DNA of 64,000 nt from Breznakibacter xylanolyticus (GCF_003254275.1 NZ_QKZK01000011.1:1-64000); one strand, 5' to 3'; numbered from the stretch's first letter, positions 52,376 through 61,196 are shown. The notes: generated from the letters alone by a model not told the origin. Translations and numbers: made by a program.

Positions 52376-53467
52376 ATGATTAAAAAGTACGTTTGTTTCT
52401 CGTTTATTTCGCTGATGTTTGCAGCGTGTAGTGCACCTGTGCAAGAGGATGCTCCGTCTCAGAAACTGATTGACCAGCTCAATGATTTAAAGGGCAAAGG
52501 CGTTCTGTTTGGACACCAGGACGACCTGGCTTACGGTGTGGATTGGTGGATGCGCACCGACTCGTCGGATGTGAAAGCGGTGGCCGGAGATTATCCTGCC
52601 CTTTGCGGATGGGAGCTGGGAGGAATTGAGCGTGGCGAAGCCCGCAACCTCGACTCGGTGTCGTTTGATGACATGCGGATGCTTTCGATTAAGTTCCACA
52701 ACATGGGCGGTATAAACTCGTACAGTTGGCACAGTTACTCGGTGATTAACAACGTGAACTCGTGGAATACCGACACACGTGTGGTGGAGCACATCATTCC
52801 CGGAGGGAGTCACCATGAGCAATTTAAGGCACAGCTCGACAAGGTGGCCGACTTCTTTGGGTCGCTTAAGGACGATAGTGGAAAACTCATTCCCGTGATT
52901 TTCCGTCCCTGGCACGAGATGGGAGGCAGCTGGTTTTGGTGGGGGCGCAATCATTGCTCAACCGATGACTACAAGGTGTTGTTCCGTTTCACGGTCGATT
53001 ACTTGCGCCAGACCAAAGGGTTGAACAATCTGGTGATTCACTATTCGCCCGACGGTGGTTTTACCACAGCCGATGAGTTTCTTACCTTTTATCCCGGCGA
53101 TGACGTCGTGGATATGTTGGGGATGGATGAGTACGACTTTAACGGCGCTGACGGTTGGGTGGAGAGCCTGAGCGACAAGTTGCGCGTGGTGATAAAGCTG
53201 GCCAACGAAAAGAAAAAAATATCAGCCTTTGCTGAAACCGGTAATGAGAACCTGAAGGACACCGTGTGGTACACACAACGGTTGATGAAGGCCATTGAGC
53301 CTGAAGATATCCGTAGTCAAATCAGCCACGTGCTGTTATGGCGCAACGATCCGCGGGTGCATTTCTTCTTTTCCTATCCCGGACATGCCTCGGAACCCGA
53401 TGCCCAAGCGTTTTTGGCGCAGCCATGGATGTTGCTGTTGAATGACTGGAATATGGTGAAGAAGTAA
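52376..53467 (+). CDS. GH26 mannanase of the mannobiose-producing (ManA/BoMan26A-like) type
   Basis: Lipoprotein (FAAC, Cys18) of 363 residues, almost only a GH26 domain. GHQDDLAYGVDWWMR near the start, acid/base Glu181 in FRPWHEMGGSWFWWG and nucleophile Glu287 in AFAETGN. This form matches the Bacteroides fragilis ManA and B. ovatus BoMan26A enzymes known to release mannobiose from chain ends. Its place just before GH130, the 2-epimerase and the transporter repeats the known B. fragilis mannobiose pathway gene set, which supports that product. No acidic tag after Cys18, fitting a periplasmic location. Confidence 0.88.
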   Translation: MIKKYVCFSFISLMFAACSAPVQEDAPSQKLIDQLNDLKGKGVLFGHQDDLAYGVDWWMRTDSSDVKAVAGDYPALCGWELGGIERGEARNLDSVSFDDMRMLSIKFHNMGGINSYSWHSYSVINNVNSWNTDTRVVEHIIPGGSHHEQFKAQLDKVADFFGSLKDDSGKLIPVIFRPWHEMGGSWFWWGRNHCSTDDYKVLFRFTVDYLRQTKGLNNLVIHYSPDGGFTTADEFLTFYPGDDVVDMLGMDEYDFNGADGWVESLSDKLRVVIKLANEKKKISAFAETGNENLKDTVWYTQRLMKAIEPEDIRSQISHVLLWRNDPRVHFFFSYPGHASEPDAQAFLAQPWMLLLNDWNMVKK

Positions 53468-53572
53468 GTGTATGAGTGGAAAAGTGTAAAAGTGCAAGAG
53501 TGTAAAAGTGTAAGAGTGGAAAAGTGCAAGAGTGAAGAAGTGAAAGAGGACAGAAGTGCAAAAGAGAGAGAG
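53468..53572 (+). repeat. degenerate minisatellite (AAAAGTGCAAGAGTG-like)
   Basis: About seven imperfect 14-15-nt units of the form (A)AAAGTGCAAGAGTG follow directly after the GH26 stop. The same unit recurs at 40310-40340, 55530-55566 and, on the other strand, near 63905-64000. Confidence 0.7.
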
Positions 53573-53593
53573 CTATAGTCTTGATGCTTTTGA

Positions 53594-53751
53594 CAATGGC
53601 GTTTAGTGATTGACAATTGAATAAAAGACAAGAAGAATTTCAGACAGATAGATTAGACTGTGAAGACGACAGATCTAAATATCTTTCCTCATCTCAATCA
53701 TCTGTCTCATTGTCTTACGTCTTCTTCTCTTCTCATCTTTTAACGACGTTG
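53594..53751 (+). mobile_element. MITE-like inverted-repeat element A (158 bp)
   Basis: Terminal repeats CAATGGCGTTTAGT and TTTTAACGACGTTG, imperfect inverted copies of the CAATGTCGTTTAGTTAAG end found in elements B and C. The interior (AATAAAAGACAAGAAGAATTT ... AGATCTAAATATCTTTCC) matches element C at 58467-58627 in reverse orientation over nearly its whole length. No coding potential. The 53752-53919 gap to the GH130 gene holds only TACTTGAGTCTTGATTC-type short repeats. Confidence 0.7.
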
Positions 53752-53919
53752 ATACTTGAGTCTTGATTCTTGCGACTTATATCTCATGTCTTTCATCTTG
53801 CGATTCAATCATTCACACATATATCTCGTTGACCAAATCGATCTGCGGGGACAGGTTTCGTGTCCTCATCTACGCCAAATAAGAAGAAAAAAAGAATAAC
53901 AAGAAAAACAGTTAAGAAG

Positions 53920-55104
53920 ATGTCAAGCGATTTGTTTTCAGAGCGTAAGCTGCTCATCGAAAAAGAGCATGAAGCATTGATCACCCGCAAGAACGAGAAA
54001 TTGTTCAGCACTAATGGTGTGTACAACCGTTACAAAAATCCAATTGTGACGCGTAACCATGTGCCCCTGGAGTGGCGATTTGATTTCAACCCTACTACCA
54101 ACCCATATTTCATGGAGCGCATCGGCTTTAATGCCGCCTTTAATGCCGGTGCCATGAAGTGGAACGGCAAGTACTTGTTGGCCGTGCGTGTAGAAGGTAA
54201 CGACCGTAAGTCGTTCTTTGCCATCGCTGAAAGCCCTAATGGGATTGATAACTTCCGTTTTTGGGAGCGTCCCATCACCTTGCCTCAAACATCGGAGCCC
54301 GATACCAACGTGTACGACATGCGTCTGACCAAACATGATGATGGTTACATTTATGGCGTGTTCTGCACCGAGCGTAAGGATCCCAACGCACCTGCCGGTG
54401 ATACCAGCAGTGCCGTGGCCGCCGCCGGTATTGCCCGCACCAAGGATCTCATCAACTGGGAGCGCCTGCCCGACCTGGTTTCGACCGCCGGACAACAACG
54501 CAACGTGGTGTTGTTTCCCCATCTGATCAATGGAAAATATGCTTTCTATACTCGTCCGCAAGATGGCTTTATCGACACCGGTAAGGGTGGCGGTATCGGT
54601 TTTGGTTTTGCCGATGACATCACCAAGGCTGTGGTGAAGGAAGAGGTGATTGTCGATCCTAAGACTTATCACACCATTTATGAGGTGAAAAATGGCATGG
54701 GGCCTGCCCCCATTCGCACCGACAAAGGATGGTTGCAGTTGGCACACGGCGTGCGCAATACAGCTGCCGGTTTGCGTTATACCTTGTATATGTTTATGAC
54801 CGACCTCGAGAAGCCTTGGGTGGTGACACACAAGCCACATGGTCACTTTATCGCTCCCCTGGGCGATGAGCGCGTGGGTGACGTGTCGAACGTGGCTTTT
54901 GCCAACGGCTGGATTTGTGACGAAGATGGCAAAGTGTTTATTTACTACGCATCGTCGGACACCCGCATGCACGTGGCCACATCGACCATTGATCAACTGG
55001 TGGATTACTGCATCAACTCACCGCAGGACAAATTGCGTTCGGCCGCTTCGGTGCAAACCATTAATGAGCTGGTGGATAAAAACAAGGCTTACCTGGCTAA
55101 ATAA
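53920..55104 (+). CDS. GH130 beta-1,4-mannosylglucose phosphorylase
   Basis: Cytoplasmic phosphorylase: beta-mannosyl-1,4-glucose + phosphate gives mannose-1-phosphate + glucose (EC 2.4.1.281). 394 residues from ATG 53920 ([20 protein letters not shown]). The frame extends 20 lysine-rich codons upstream to a GTG, but the family starts here. Near full-length resemblance to the B. fragilis MGP is evident: [51 protein letters not shown] with general acid Asp133 (equivalent to Asp131 there), [14 protein letters not shown] and [16 protein letters not shown]. No signal peptide. Works downstream of the epimerase encoded next. Confidence 0.95.
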   Translation: MSSDLFSERKLLIEKEHEALITRKNEKLFSTNGVYNRYKNPIVTRNHVPLEWRFDFNPTTNPYFMERIGFNAAFNAGAMKWNGKYLLAVRVEGNDRKSFFAIAESPNGIDNFRFWERPITLPQTSEPDTNVYDMRLTKHDDGYIYGVFCTERKDPNAPAGDTSSAVAAAGIARTKDLINWERLPDLVSTAGQQRNVVLFPHLINGKYAFYTRPQDGFIDTGKGGGIGFGFADDITKAVVKEEVIVDPKTYHTIYEVKNGMGPAPIRTDKGWLQLAHGVRNTAAGLRYTLYMFMTDLEKPWVVTHKPHGHFIAPLGDERVGDVSNVAFANGWICDEDGKVFIYYASSDTRMHVATSTIDQLVDYCINSPQDKLRSAASVQTINELVDKNKAYLAK

Positions 55105-55144
55105 TACAACGTGTTTTAATGAATGTGGAATTGTCAGAAAATTG

Positions 55145-55190
55145 CAGAGACACTCATCGACATCGTCGCATGGGTGCCTCTGTGTTTTTT
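55145..55190 (+). terminator. terminator after GH130
   Basis: CAGAGACACTCAT pairs with ATGGGTGCCTCTG (one mismatch, one wobble) and is followed by TGTGTTTTTT. GH130 is thus probably separated from the epimerase-transporter genes. Confidence 0.75.
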
Positions 55191-55300
55191 ACAGATGCCA
55201 TTCGTTTGAAATATTTATGTCATATTTGAATCATATCTCTGAAGAGAGGGATTTGGCGCAAGTATAAAGTGTTCAGACGCAAGTATCAAGATGCAAGTAT

Positions 55301-55501
55301 CAATGTCGTTTAGTTAAGCCCCAACGGGGCGCCGGCAATAGAGCAGGGCAAAGCCCTGTTAAATGTAGACAATGAACTCAAGCCCTGAAAGGGCGTAAGC
55401 TTACGCCCTTTCAGGGCTCTAAGATTGAGTTTGCATTCATCGTAGGGCGATGCCCCACGCTACTGCTTATCGCCCTTTCAGGGCTTAACTTAACGACATT
55501 G
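55301..55501 (+). mobile_element. MITE-like inverted-repeat element B (201 bp) with a nested 38-bp palindrome
   Basis: Ends CAATGTCGTTTAGTTAAGCC and its inverted copy at 55482-55501 differ at one base of 20. The interior is unlike elements A and C: GC-rich blocks CCCCAACGGGG, AGGGCAAAGCCCT and a perfect 38-bp palindrome at 55381-55418 centred on AAGCTT. Another half-palindrome CGCCCTTTCAGGGC lies at 55471-55484. The remaining gap to 55655 has AAGTATCAAG-type repeats and no gene. The element lies between GH130 and the epimerase gene. Confidence 0.75.
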
Positions 55502-55655
55502 CTACAAGTATCAAGATCTTAAGCACTCTTGTACTTTTTCACTTGTGTACTCTTGCACTTTTTTGTGTTCAGTGCCTTTCTTGCCAGCCAAGCGACTGTG
55601 TCGATGTATCATTCAAGTTGCCCAATAAACGTTTTACCCCATAAATACTCCCGTC

Positions 55656-56855
55656 ATGATTGATATTCAGCAGCTTTATCAGCAACAAAACAACGAACTG
55701 CACAACATTCTAAAGTATTGGATCGACAATACGCTGGATGTGGCACATGGCGGTTTCGTGGGTCAAATCGACCATTTTAACCATGTGGTGCCGGGAGCCT
55801 CAAAAGGAGCAGTGCTCAATGCCCGGATATTGTGGACCTTTTCGGCCGCTTACCGATTTACTCGTCAGGCCGAGTATCTGCAGGTGGCCGAAAACGCCTT
55901 CAATTATCTGTTGCTTCATTTTTGGGACAAACAGCATGGTGGTTTGGTGTGGGAGGTTGATGCTAACGGGAAAGTGCTCAATGGGCGCAAACAGATTTAT
56001 GCCCAGGGATTTGGGGTGTATGGTTTTTCGGAATACTATCGTGCATCGGGCAATACGTTGGCGCTCGACAAGGCCATTGAGTTGTACCGCCTTATCGAAA
56101 AGCACAGTTACGATGCCAAAGATGGCGGGTATATTGAGGCGTTGGCACAGGACTGGTCGCCTCTCGAGGACATGCGCCTGAGCCCCAAGGATGCCAATGA
56201 GCCAAAGTCGATGAACACGCATCTTCACATTTTAGAGCCCTACACCAACTTGTTGCGCGTGTGGGACGATGCCGGTCTTAAAAAGCAGGTGAGGTCGCTG
56301 ATCCGCATCTTCCTCGACAAAATTATCGATAGCCAGACGGCTCATTTCCAACTTTTCTTTGGGATGGATTGGGAGGTACGCTCACAAATTGTTTCGTATG
56401 GTCATGACATTGAAGGCGCCTGGTTGCTCACCGAAGCGGCGCATGTGCTTGGCGATGACGCGTTGACTGCCGAAGTGGAGAAGATGGCCATCCGCATGGT
56501 GGATGTCACCATGAATGAAGGAGGCGATACCGACGGCTCCATTTTTTATGAGCTGGAGACCGATCACAATCACCTGGACACCGACAAGCACTGGTGGCCA
56601 CAAGCCGAAGCCATGGTGGGACTGGCCTGGGCCTGGAAAATTACCGGCAATGCTGATTACCTGGGCATGCTCGACAAGAGCTGGCGTTTCATTGATAAAT
56701 ACATCATCGACCGCAAAAACGGTGAGTGGTTCTGGCGCGTCAACAAAGACGGGGCGCCTTATACCACCGAAGATAAAGCCGGTTTCTGGAAATGTCCCTA
56801 TCACAACAGTCGCGCCCTGATGGAGGTGATGGAAGTATTGCATGCCAAGCGATGA
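55656..56855 (+). CDS. mannobiose/cellobiose 2-epimerase (AGE family)
   Basis: Cytoplasmic enzyme of the N-acylglucosamine 2-epimerase superfamily, 399 residues, no signal peptide. It converts the reducing-end sugar of a beta-1,4-disaccharide, here mannobiose to mannosyl-glucose (EC 5.1.3.11), feeding GH130. Expected catalytic histidines are present: MNTHLHILEPY (His189/His191), SYGHDIEGAWL (His250) and CPYHNSRALME (His383), with aromatic blocks HWWPQAEAM and GEWFWRV. The length fits the family. It is 147 bp before the transporter and probably co-transcribed with it. Confidence in the epimerase family is high; mannobiose preference is inferred from context. Confidence 0.93.
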   Translation: MIDIQQLYQQQNNELHNILKYWIDNTLDVAHGGFVGQIDHFNHVVPGASKGAVLNARILWTFSAAYRFTRQAEYLQVAENAFNYLLLHFWDKQHGGLVWEVDANGKVLNGRKQIYAQGFGVYGFSEYYRASGNTLALDKAIELYRLIEKHSYDAKDGGYIEALAQDWSPLEDMRLSPKDANEPKSMNTHLHILEPYTNLLRVWDDAGLKKQVRSLIRIFLDKIIDSQTAHFQLFFGMDWEVRSQIVSYGHDIEGAWLLTEAAHVLGDDALTAEVEKMAIRMVDVTMNEGGDTDGSIFYELETDHNHLDTDKHWWPQAEAMVGLAWAWKITGNADYLGMLDKSWRFIDKYIIDRKNGEWFWRVNKDGAPYTTEDKAGFWKCPYHNSRALMEVMEVLHAKR

Positions 56856-57002
56856 TTGGTTAAGGGTGATGGGTTTCTCGTTTCGAGTTTCATGTTGAAC
56901 TACACCCAGAAACCCATAACTCTAAACTAGTAACCCGAAACCTTCTTAAGTCCCCTTTGGGGGATTAGGGGGGTGAACTCGAAACCAAAAAAACCAAAAG
57001 AT

Positions 57003-58424
57003 ATGTCAACCGAGAAATTAAAACTAAAAGAGAAAATCGGCTACGGCCTCGGCGATGCGGCCTCGTCGATGTTTTGGAAGCTGTTTTCGATGTACCTGCT
57101 GTTTTTCTATACCGATGTGTTTGGTATTTCGGCAGCAGCCGTGGGCAGCATGTTTCTGTTTACGCGCATTTGGGATGCGGCCAACGACCCGGTGATGGGC
57201 ATCATTGCCGACCGTACCCACTCGCGGTGGGGCAAGTTTCGTCCCTATTTGTTGCTGATGGCCATTCCGTTTGGGCTCATTGGCTTTTTGACGTTTACCA
57301 CGCCGTCGTTTGGGCCGTCGGGTAAACTCATTTATGCTTATGTCACTTACACGCTGATGATGATGATTTACACCGCCGTGAACGTGCCCTATGCATCGCT
57401 CATGGGGGTGATGACTTCCAATTTTAAGGAGCGTACCACCTTGGCGTCGTTCCGTTTTGTGTTTGCCTTTGCGGGAAGTATTTTGGTGCTGGCACTGGCC
57501 GAGCCGTTGGTGGGTGTGTTTAGTCAAACCACTTCGGGCATCGTGAACCCGCAGAAAGGTTGGGAGCTGACCACAGCACTTTTTGCCGTGATTGCGGCCA
57601 CCCTGTTTATCCTCACTTTTATGTGGACGCGTGAGCGGGTGTCGCCGCCCAAGGGGCAAAAGACATCGCTCAAGAAAGATTTGGCCGACCTGGCAGTCAA
57701 CAAGCCTTGGTTCATCCTGTTGGGAGCCGGGGTGTCGTCGCTCATCTTTAACTCGATTCGTGACGGAGCTGCCATTTATTACTTTAAGTATTACATTCAA
57801 ACGCAGAGCGCCTTTGTGTTGCCATTTACCTCAATTACCATCGGGTTCAGTACCCTTTATCTGGTGTTGGGGCAGGCTGCCAACATTGTGGGCGTGGTGC
57901 TGGCCAAACCGGTTTCCGATAGAGTGGGTAAGAAAAACACCTTCCTGGGCGCCATGTTGGTGGCCACCGTGTTGAGCGTGATGTTTTTTTGGATGGGCAG
58001 CAACGACCTGACGATGATTTTTGTGCTTCAATTCTTCATTAGCATCTGTGCCGGTATCATCTTCCCGTTGTTGTGGTCGATGTACGCCGATATTGCCGAC
58101 TATTCGGAGTGGAAGACCGGGCGTCGAGCCACGGGACTCATCTTTTCGTCGTCGTCGATGTCGCAAAAAATGGGATGGACGCTGGGAGGTGCCCTTACCG
58201 GGTGGTTGTTGGCCATTTACGGATTTAAGGCTAACGCCGTTCAGAGCGAGACCGCTTTGTCGGGCATTCGCATGATGTTGAGTATCTTCCCTGCTGTTGG
58301 AGCCTTGTTGTCGGCGGCATTTGTCTTCACCTATCGCTTGTCTGATCAATACATGGAACAAATCACCAACGAGCTCAATGAACGCCGTAAGGCCGAGGGA
58401 AGCGATGAGGTAAAAGCTTTGTAA
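57003..58424 (+). CDS. GPH-family (MFS) sugar:cation symporter
   Basis: Inner-membrane transporter of 473 residues from ATG 57003 (MSTEKLKLKEKIGYGLGDAASSMFW), the characteristic glycoside-pentoside-hexuronide opening. About twelve hydrophobic segments; conserved blocks RIWDAANDPVMGIIADRTHSRWGKFRPYLL, PYASLMGVMTSNFKERTTLASFR and WSMYADIADYSEWKTGRRATGLIFSSSSM. It is the counterpart of the B. fragilis transporter encoded between MGP and the epimerase, so mannobiose uptake into the cytoplasm is the likely job. An upstream start at 56973 would add ten lysine-rich residues. An interspersed AAGTCCCCTTTGGGGGATT repeat lies just before it (56949-56967). Confidence 0.92.
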   Translation: MSTEKLKLKEKIGYGLGDAASSMFWKLFSMYLLFFYTDVFGISAAAVGSMFLFTRIWDAANDPVMGIIADRTHSRWGKFRPYLLLMAIPFGLIGFLTFTTPSFGPSGKLIYAYVTYTLMMMIYTAVNVPYASLMGVMTSNFKERTTLASFRFVFAFAGSILVLALAEPLVGVFSQTTSGIVNPQKGWELTTALFAVIAATLFILTFMWTRERVSPPKGQKTSLKKDLADLAVNKPWFILLGAGVSSLIFNSIRDGAAIYYFKYYIQTQSAFVLPFTSITIGFSTLYLVLGQAANIVGVVLAKPVSDRVGKKNTFLGAMLVATVLSVMFFWMGSNDLTMIFVLQFFISICAGIIFPLLWSMYADIADYSEWKTGRRATGLIFSSSSMSQKMGWTLGGALTGWLLAIYGFKANAVQSETALSGIRMMLSIFPAVGALLSAAFVFTYRLSDQYMEQITNELNERRKAEGSDEVKAL

Positions 58425-58466
58425 TTTTTCTTCATTTCTACACGATAAGTGTCTTGATACTTGATA

Positions 58467-58627
58467 CAATGTCGTTAAGTTAAGAGAAGAAGATGCAAGA
58501 CTATGAGACAGATGATAAGATAAGGAAAGATATTTAGATCTGTTTTCTTCGTCTTCACAGTCTAATCTATCTGATGTCTAAAATTCTTCTTGTCTTTTAT
58601 TCGATTGTCACTAACTAAACGACATTG
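58467..58627 (-). mobile_element. MITE-like inverted-repeat element C (161 bp)
   Basis: Ends CAATGTCGTTAAGTTAAG and CTAAACGACATTG are inverted copies. Reverse-complemented, the whole element lines up with element A at 53594-53751 (shared blocks AATAAAAGACAAGAAGAATT, AGATAGATTAGACTGTGAAG and AGATCTAAATATCTTTCC). Flanked on both sides by TACTTGATAC-type sequence. Confidence 0.75.
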
Positions 58628-58668
58628 ATACTTGATACTTAAATCTTGATACTGTAAAAACAATACAT

Positions 58669-59970
58669 ATGAGAATCATCACTCTTTTTTTAGTGGCTTT
58701 GATGGTCATCTCCTGTCAGCAGGTGCCCATGGAGAGGCCTTTTGTGAAGGTGCAGGGGCACCAATTCACCATTAACGGCAAACCGCATTATTTCGTGGGC
58801 GCCAACTATTGGTACGGTGCCATTTTAGGATCGACCGGTCGGGGTGGCAATCGCGATCGCCTGATCAAGGAACTGGATATGATGAAGAACCATGGCATTA
58901 CCAACCTGCGTGTGTTGGTCGGTGCCGAGGGGCCTGACAATCAGCCTTACCGGGTGACACCAGCCCTGCAAATTGCCCCCGGCGTGTACAATGACACCAT
59001 TTTGGATGGCCTCGACTTTTTTATGAACGAGTTGAGCAAGCGCCAGATGCATGCCATCTTGTTTTTGCACAACACTTGGGAGTGGAGTGGTGGTTACTCG
59101 CAGTACGTCAACTGGAATGGCGGCGGTGACATTCCTTATCCGCAGATTGCGCCCAACACCTGGCCGCAGTTCATGGCTTATGCCTCGCAGTTCCTCACTT
59201 GCGACGCTTGTAAGGAGCAGTTCAATAACCATGTGCGTTTCATTCTGGGGCGTACCAATGCTTACTCTGGCGTGAAATACACCGACGATCCCACGGTGAT
59301 GACCTGGGAGGTGGCCAATGAGCCTCGTGCCCTGAGTGAGGACAAAAAAGAGGATTTGGCCAAATGGATTGCCGAAACTGCCGCCCTCATCAAGTCGTTG
59401 GCTCCTCATCAGCTGGTGACCACTGGCACCGAGGGTAGCCATGGCTGCGAAACGGACATTGACCTGTTTAAGCGCATCCATGCCGATAAAAACATCGACT
59501 ATCTCACCTTCCATATCTGGCCTAAAAACTGGGGCTGGCTCAAGGTGGACAGCATTCCCCAGATGGTTGATACGGCCATTGTGCTCACCAATGCGTACAT
59601 TGACCGTCACCTGGCCGTGGCTCGCGAACTGAATAAGCCGGCCGTGTTTGAAGAGTTTGGTTTGCCCCGCGATTCATATCGTTTCGACCTGGAGGATGCC
59701 ACCACGGCGCGTGATAAATATTTTCAGAATGCCTTTAACCTGGTAGAAGACCACGCCAAGCGTGGCGACGTGCTGGCGGGCAGTAACTTTTGGGCGTTTG
59801 CCGGTATTGGACGTGCCGCCGGTGACGAAAACCCCTTCTGGAGCGATGGCGACGACCTGATGGGCGATCCCCCGCAGGAGGAGCAAGGCCTCTACTCGGT
59901 GTTCGACACCGATTCATCCATGGGACTTGTGAAGGCGCATGCCGAGCGCATGAAACAAATCATGAAGTAA
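58669..59970 (+). CDS. GH5_7-type endo-beta-1,4-mannanase lipoprotein
   Basis: Lipoprotein (VISC, Cys16) of 433 residues. GH5_7-type blocks: KPHYFVGANYWYGAILGS, GITNLRVLVGAEGPDNQPYRVTP, acid/base Glu218 in WEVANEPRAL, HIWPKNWGW and nucleophile Glu329 in VFEEFGLPRD. Most characterised members of subfamily 7 are mannanases; a few act as exo-mannosidases. No extra domain and no acidic tag after Cys16 (QQVPMERP), so a periplasmic role in trimming imported oligosaccharides is likely. Last gene of PUL C; a terminator follows. It differs from the two BACON-GH5 proteins, which belong to another subfamily. Confidence 0.9.
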   Translation: MRIITLFLVALMVISCQQVPMERPFVKVQGHQFTINGKPHYFVGANYWYGAILGSTGRGGNRDRLIKELDMMKNHGITNLRVLVGAEGPDNQPYRVTPALQIAPGVYNDTILDGLDFFMNELSKRQMHAILFLHNTWEWSGGYSQYVNWNGGGDIPYPQIAPNTWPQFMAYASQFLTCDACKEQFNNHVRFILGRTNAYSGVKYTDDPTVMTWEVANEPRALSEDKKEDLAKWIAETAALIKSLAPHQLVTTGTEGSHGCETDIDLFKRIHADKNIDYLTFHIWPKNWGWLKVDSIPQMVDTAIVLTNAYIDRHLAVARELNKPAVFEEFGLPRDSYRFDLEDATTARDKYFQNAFNLVEDHAKRGDVLAGSNFWAFAGIGRAAGDENPFWSDGDDLMGDPPQEEQGLYSVFDTDSSMGLVKAHAERMKQIMK

Positions 59971-60033
59971 TTGCGATGCATCTCCTGCGTTGATTGGAGA
60001 TGATGGATTGTAGGTTTTGAATTTTTTGTGTTG

Positions 60034-60064
60034 GCGGGTGCTCGTGAGGGTGCCCGCTTTTTTA
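60034..60064 (+). terminator. terminator of PUL C
   Basis: GCGGGTGCTC pairs with GAGGGTGCCCGC (GC-rich with wobble pairs), followed by T7. It lies about 60 bp after the GH5_7 stop. Confidence 0.75.
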
Positions 60065-60170
60065 TTTGTGGAGGGAGTGTGGAGGGGGGTTTAGGGTATT
60101 GAGTGCGATATTTAACAAACGATTGAGGGGTTAGACGTTAACTTTGTGTAGAATAAAAATAGAAAAAGTG

Positions 60171-60393
60171 ATGAATTCGATAGGGCTAAAATCGGATCTT
60201 CACAGTTTGATCGACAAGGTGGAGGATGTTGCAATTCTAAATGCAATCAGAATAATTTTATGCAAAGAGGTCAAAGGCGAATTTTGGGACGGATTGCCAT
60301 TGCGTGTTTGGAATCTGTGAAAAGTGTATGGAGCAAGTTAATCGCGTTGAGCTAAGATCTCATTAAGACATGATGAAAAAATATGAGAAATGA
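60171..60393 (+). pseudogene. decayed type II antitoxin gene
   Basis: The frame starts MNSIGLKSDLHSLIDKVEDV and ends early after 49 codons (TGA at 60318). Shifting frame near 60305 restores the usual continuation (MEQVN, ELRSH, DMMKKYEK), itself broken by a TAA near 60364 and a final TGA in place of a tryptophan codon. This is the small antitoxin paired with RelE/ParE toxins in many Bacteroidota. No toxin gene follows, so the partner has been lost. Confidence 0.65.
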
Positions 60394-60419
60394 CTTTAGT
60401 TGCAAGTGTCATTTTGTTG

Positions 60420-60701
60420 TTATTTGGCTGTGAGTTGAATCGTTAAATTTAAAGCGTTTGCAACTAATAGTAGGTTCGAAATTTTTACATCTTCTCCATT
60501 TTCAATCCGTGAAATGTATGGGCGCTTTTTTCCAACCGCCTGAGCTAATTGTTCCTGACTTATATTTAATTCTTTTCGTCTGTCTCGAATAATCTCTCCG
60601 AAATAGTAAGAATAAGCTTCTTCTCGGAACTTCTCTCTACTTTCCGAACCTTCTTTGCCATAGCGTTCTGCTAATAAGTCCTTTGCTTTTATTGTTTTCA
60701 T
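60420..60701 (-). CDS. HigA-like XRE-family antitoxin
   Basis: 93 residues. A central helix-turn-helix of the Cro/C1 type (ELNISQEQLAQAVGKKRPYISRIENG, about 44-69) marks it as a DNA-binding antitoxin that would also repress its own operon. The start codon overlaps the toxin stop in ATGA (60698-60701), so the two are translationally coupled, with toxin first, as in HigBA modules. Confidence 0.85.
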   Translation of the reverse strand: MKTIKAKDLLAERYGKEGSESREKFREEAYSYYFGEIIRDRRKELNISQEQLAQAVGKKRPYISRIENGEDVKISNLLLVANALNLTIQLTAK

Positions 60702-61042
60702 ATCTCCTTGTTTTTTAGGTATTCCTCTAAAATTTTCTCTGCTTCCTTCATGGCTTTATGATAGTCTTTATTCGACTTTTTTATAAAACCATTTAAACAA
60801 ACAGCCTTTGTACATTCAGCAAAATTCAAGTGGTCAATTGCAAATATTATAACTCGATATTCGTTTCCAGCTTTAATCCTTAATTCATAAAATGTTGAAT
60901 GAATCAGCTTTTTAATGAAATTCGTATGGACAATTTTTTGTTCTCCAATGATTTCAATGAGTTGAAAGAATTTATCAGAGACTCTTTTTTCTTGACTATC
61001 TATGAAATCCAAGCATTTCTCAGTAATGACAATTTCCCTCAT
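60698..61042 (-). CDS. RelE/HigB-family toxin
   Basis: 114 residues; blocks IHSTFYELRIKAGNEYRVIIFAID and AVCLNGFIKKSNKDYHKAMKEAEKIL are typical of the phage-derived Gp49/HigB and RelE-like mRNA interferases, including the C-terminal KKxxK..Y..A region. It would cleave ribosome-bound mRNA when free of its antitoxin. Intact, unlike the two decayed TA genes elsewhere in the window. Probably stabilises this chromosomal border. Confidence 0.85.
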   Translation of the reverse strand: MREIVITEKCLDFIDSQEKRVSDKFFQLIEIIGEQKIVHTNFIKKLIHSTFYELRIKAGNEYRVIIFAIDHLNFAECTKAVCLNGFIKKSNKDYHKAMKEAEKILEEYLKNKEI

Positions 61043-61160
61043 GAAACAAAGGTAATGAATTCGTTACCTAAATCAAGCGTTTTGCTCTTTGTTTTTGCTT
61101 GTGTTATTTTCTATCTATGTGAAGCACAGTAGTTATGGTTGTTATTATTCTATTAAAGAT

Positions 61161-61196
61161 AACCCCCGACAAGTTTCCGAAAACCTGTCGGGGGTT
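61161..61196. terminator. terminator downstream of GH3
   Basis: Perfect 11-bp stem AACCCCCGACA / TGTCGGGGGTT with a 14-nt loop, 42 bp past the GH3 stop on the minus strand. The T-tail is modest in both directions. Confidence 0.7.

Noticed and set aside
53860-53919. Lysine-rich N-terminal extension of GH130 from a GTG
   Set aside because: Family members begin at the MSSDLF-type start; the extension is low-complexity and lacks a family match.
53938-54996. 352-residue open frame on the minus strand
   Set aside because: Antisense to the GH130 gene, whose identity is certain.
55301-55501. Complete insertion sequence
   Set aside because: Good terminal inverted repeats but only 201 bp and no transposase frame; treated as a MITE-like element.
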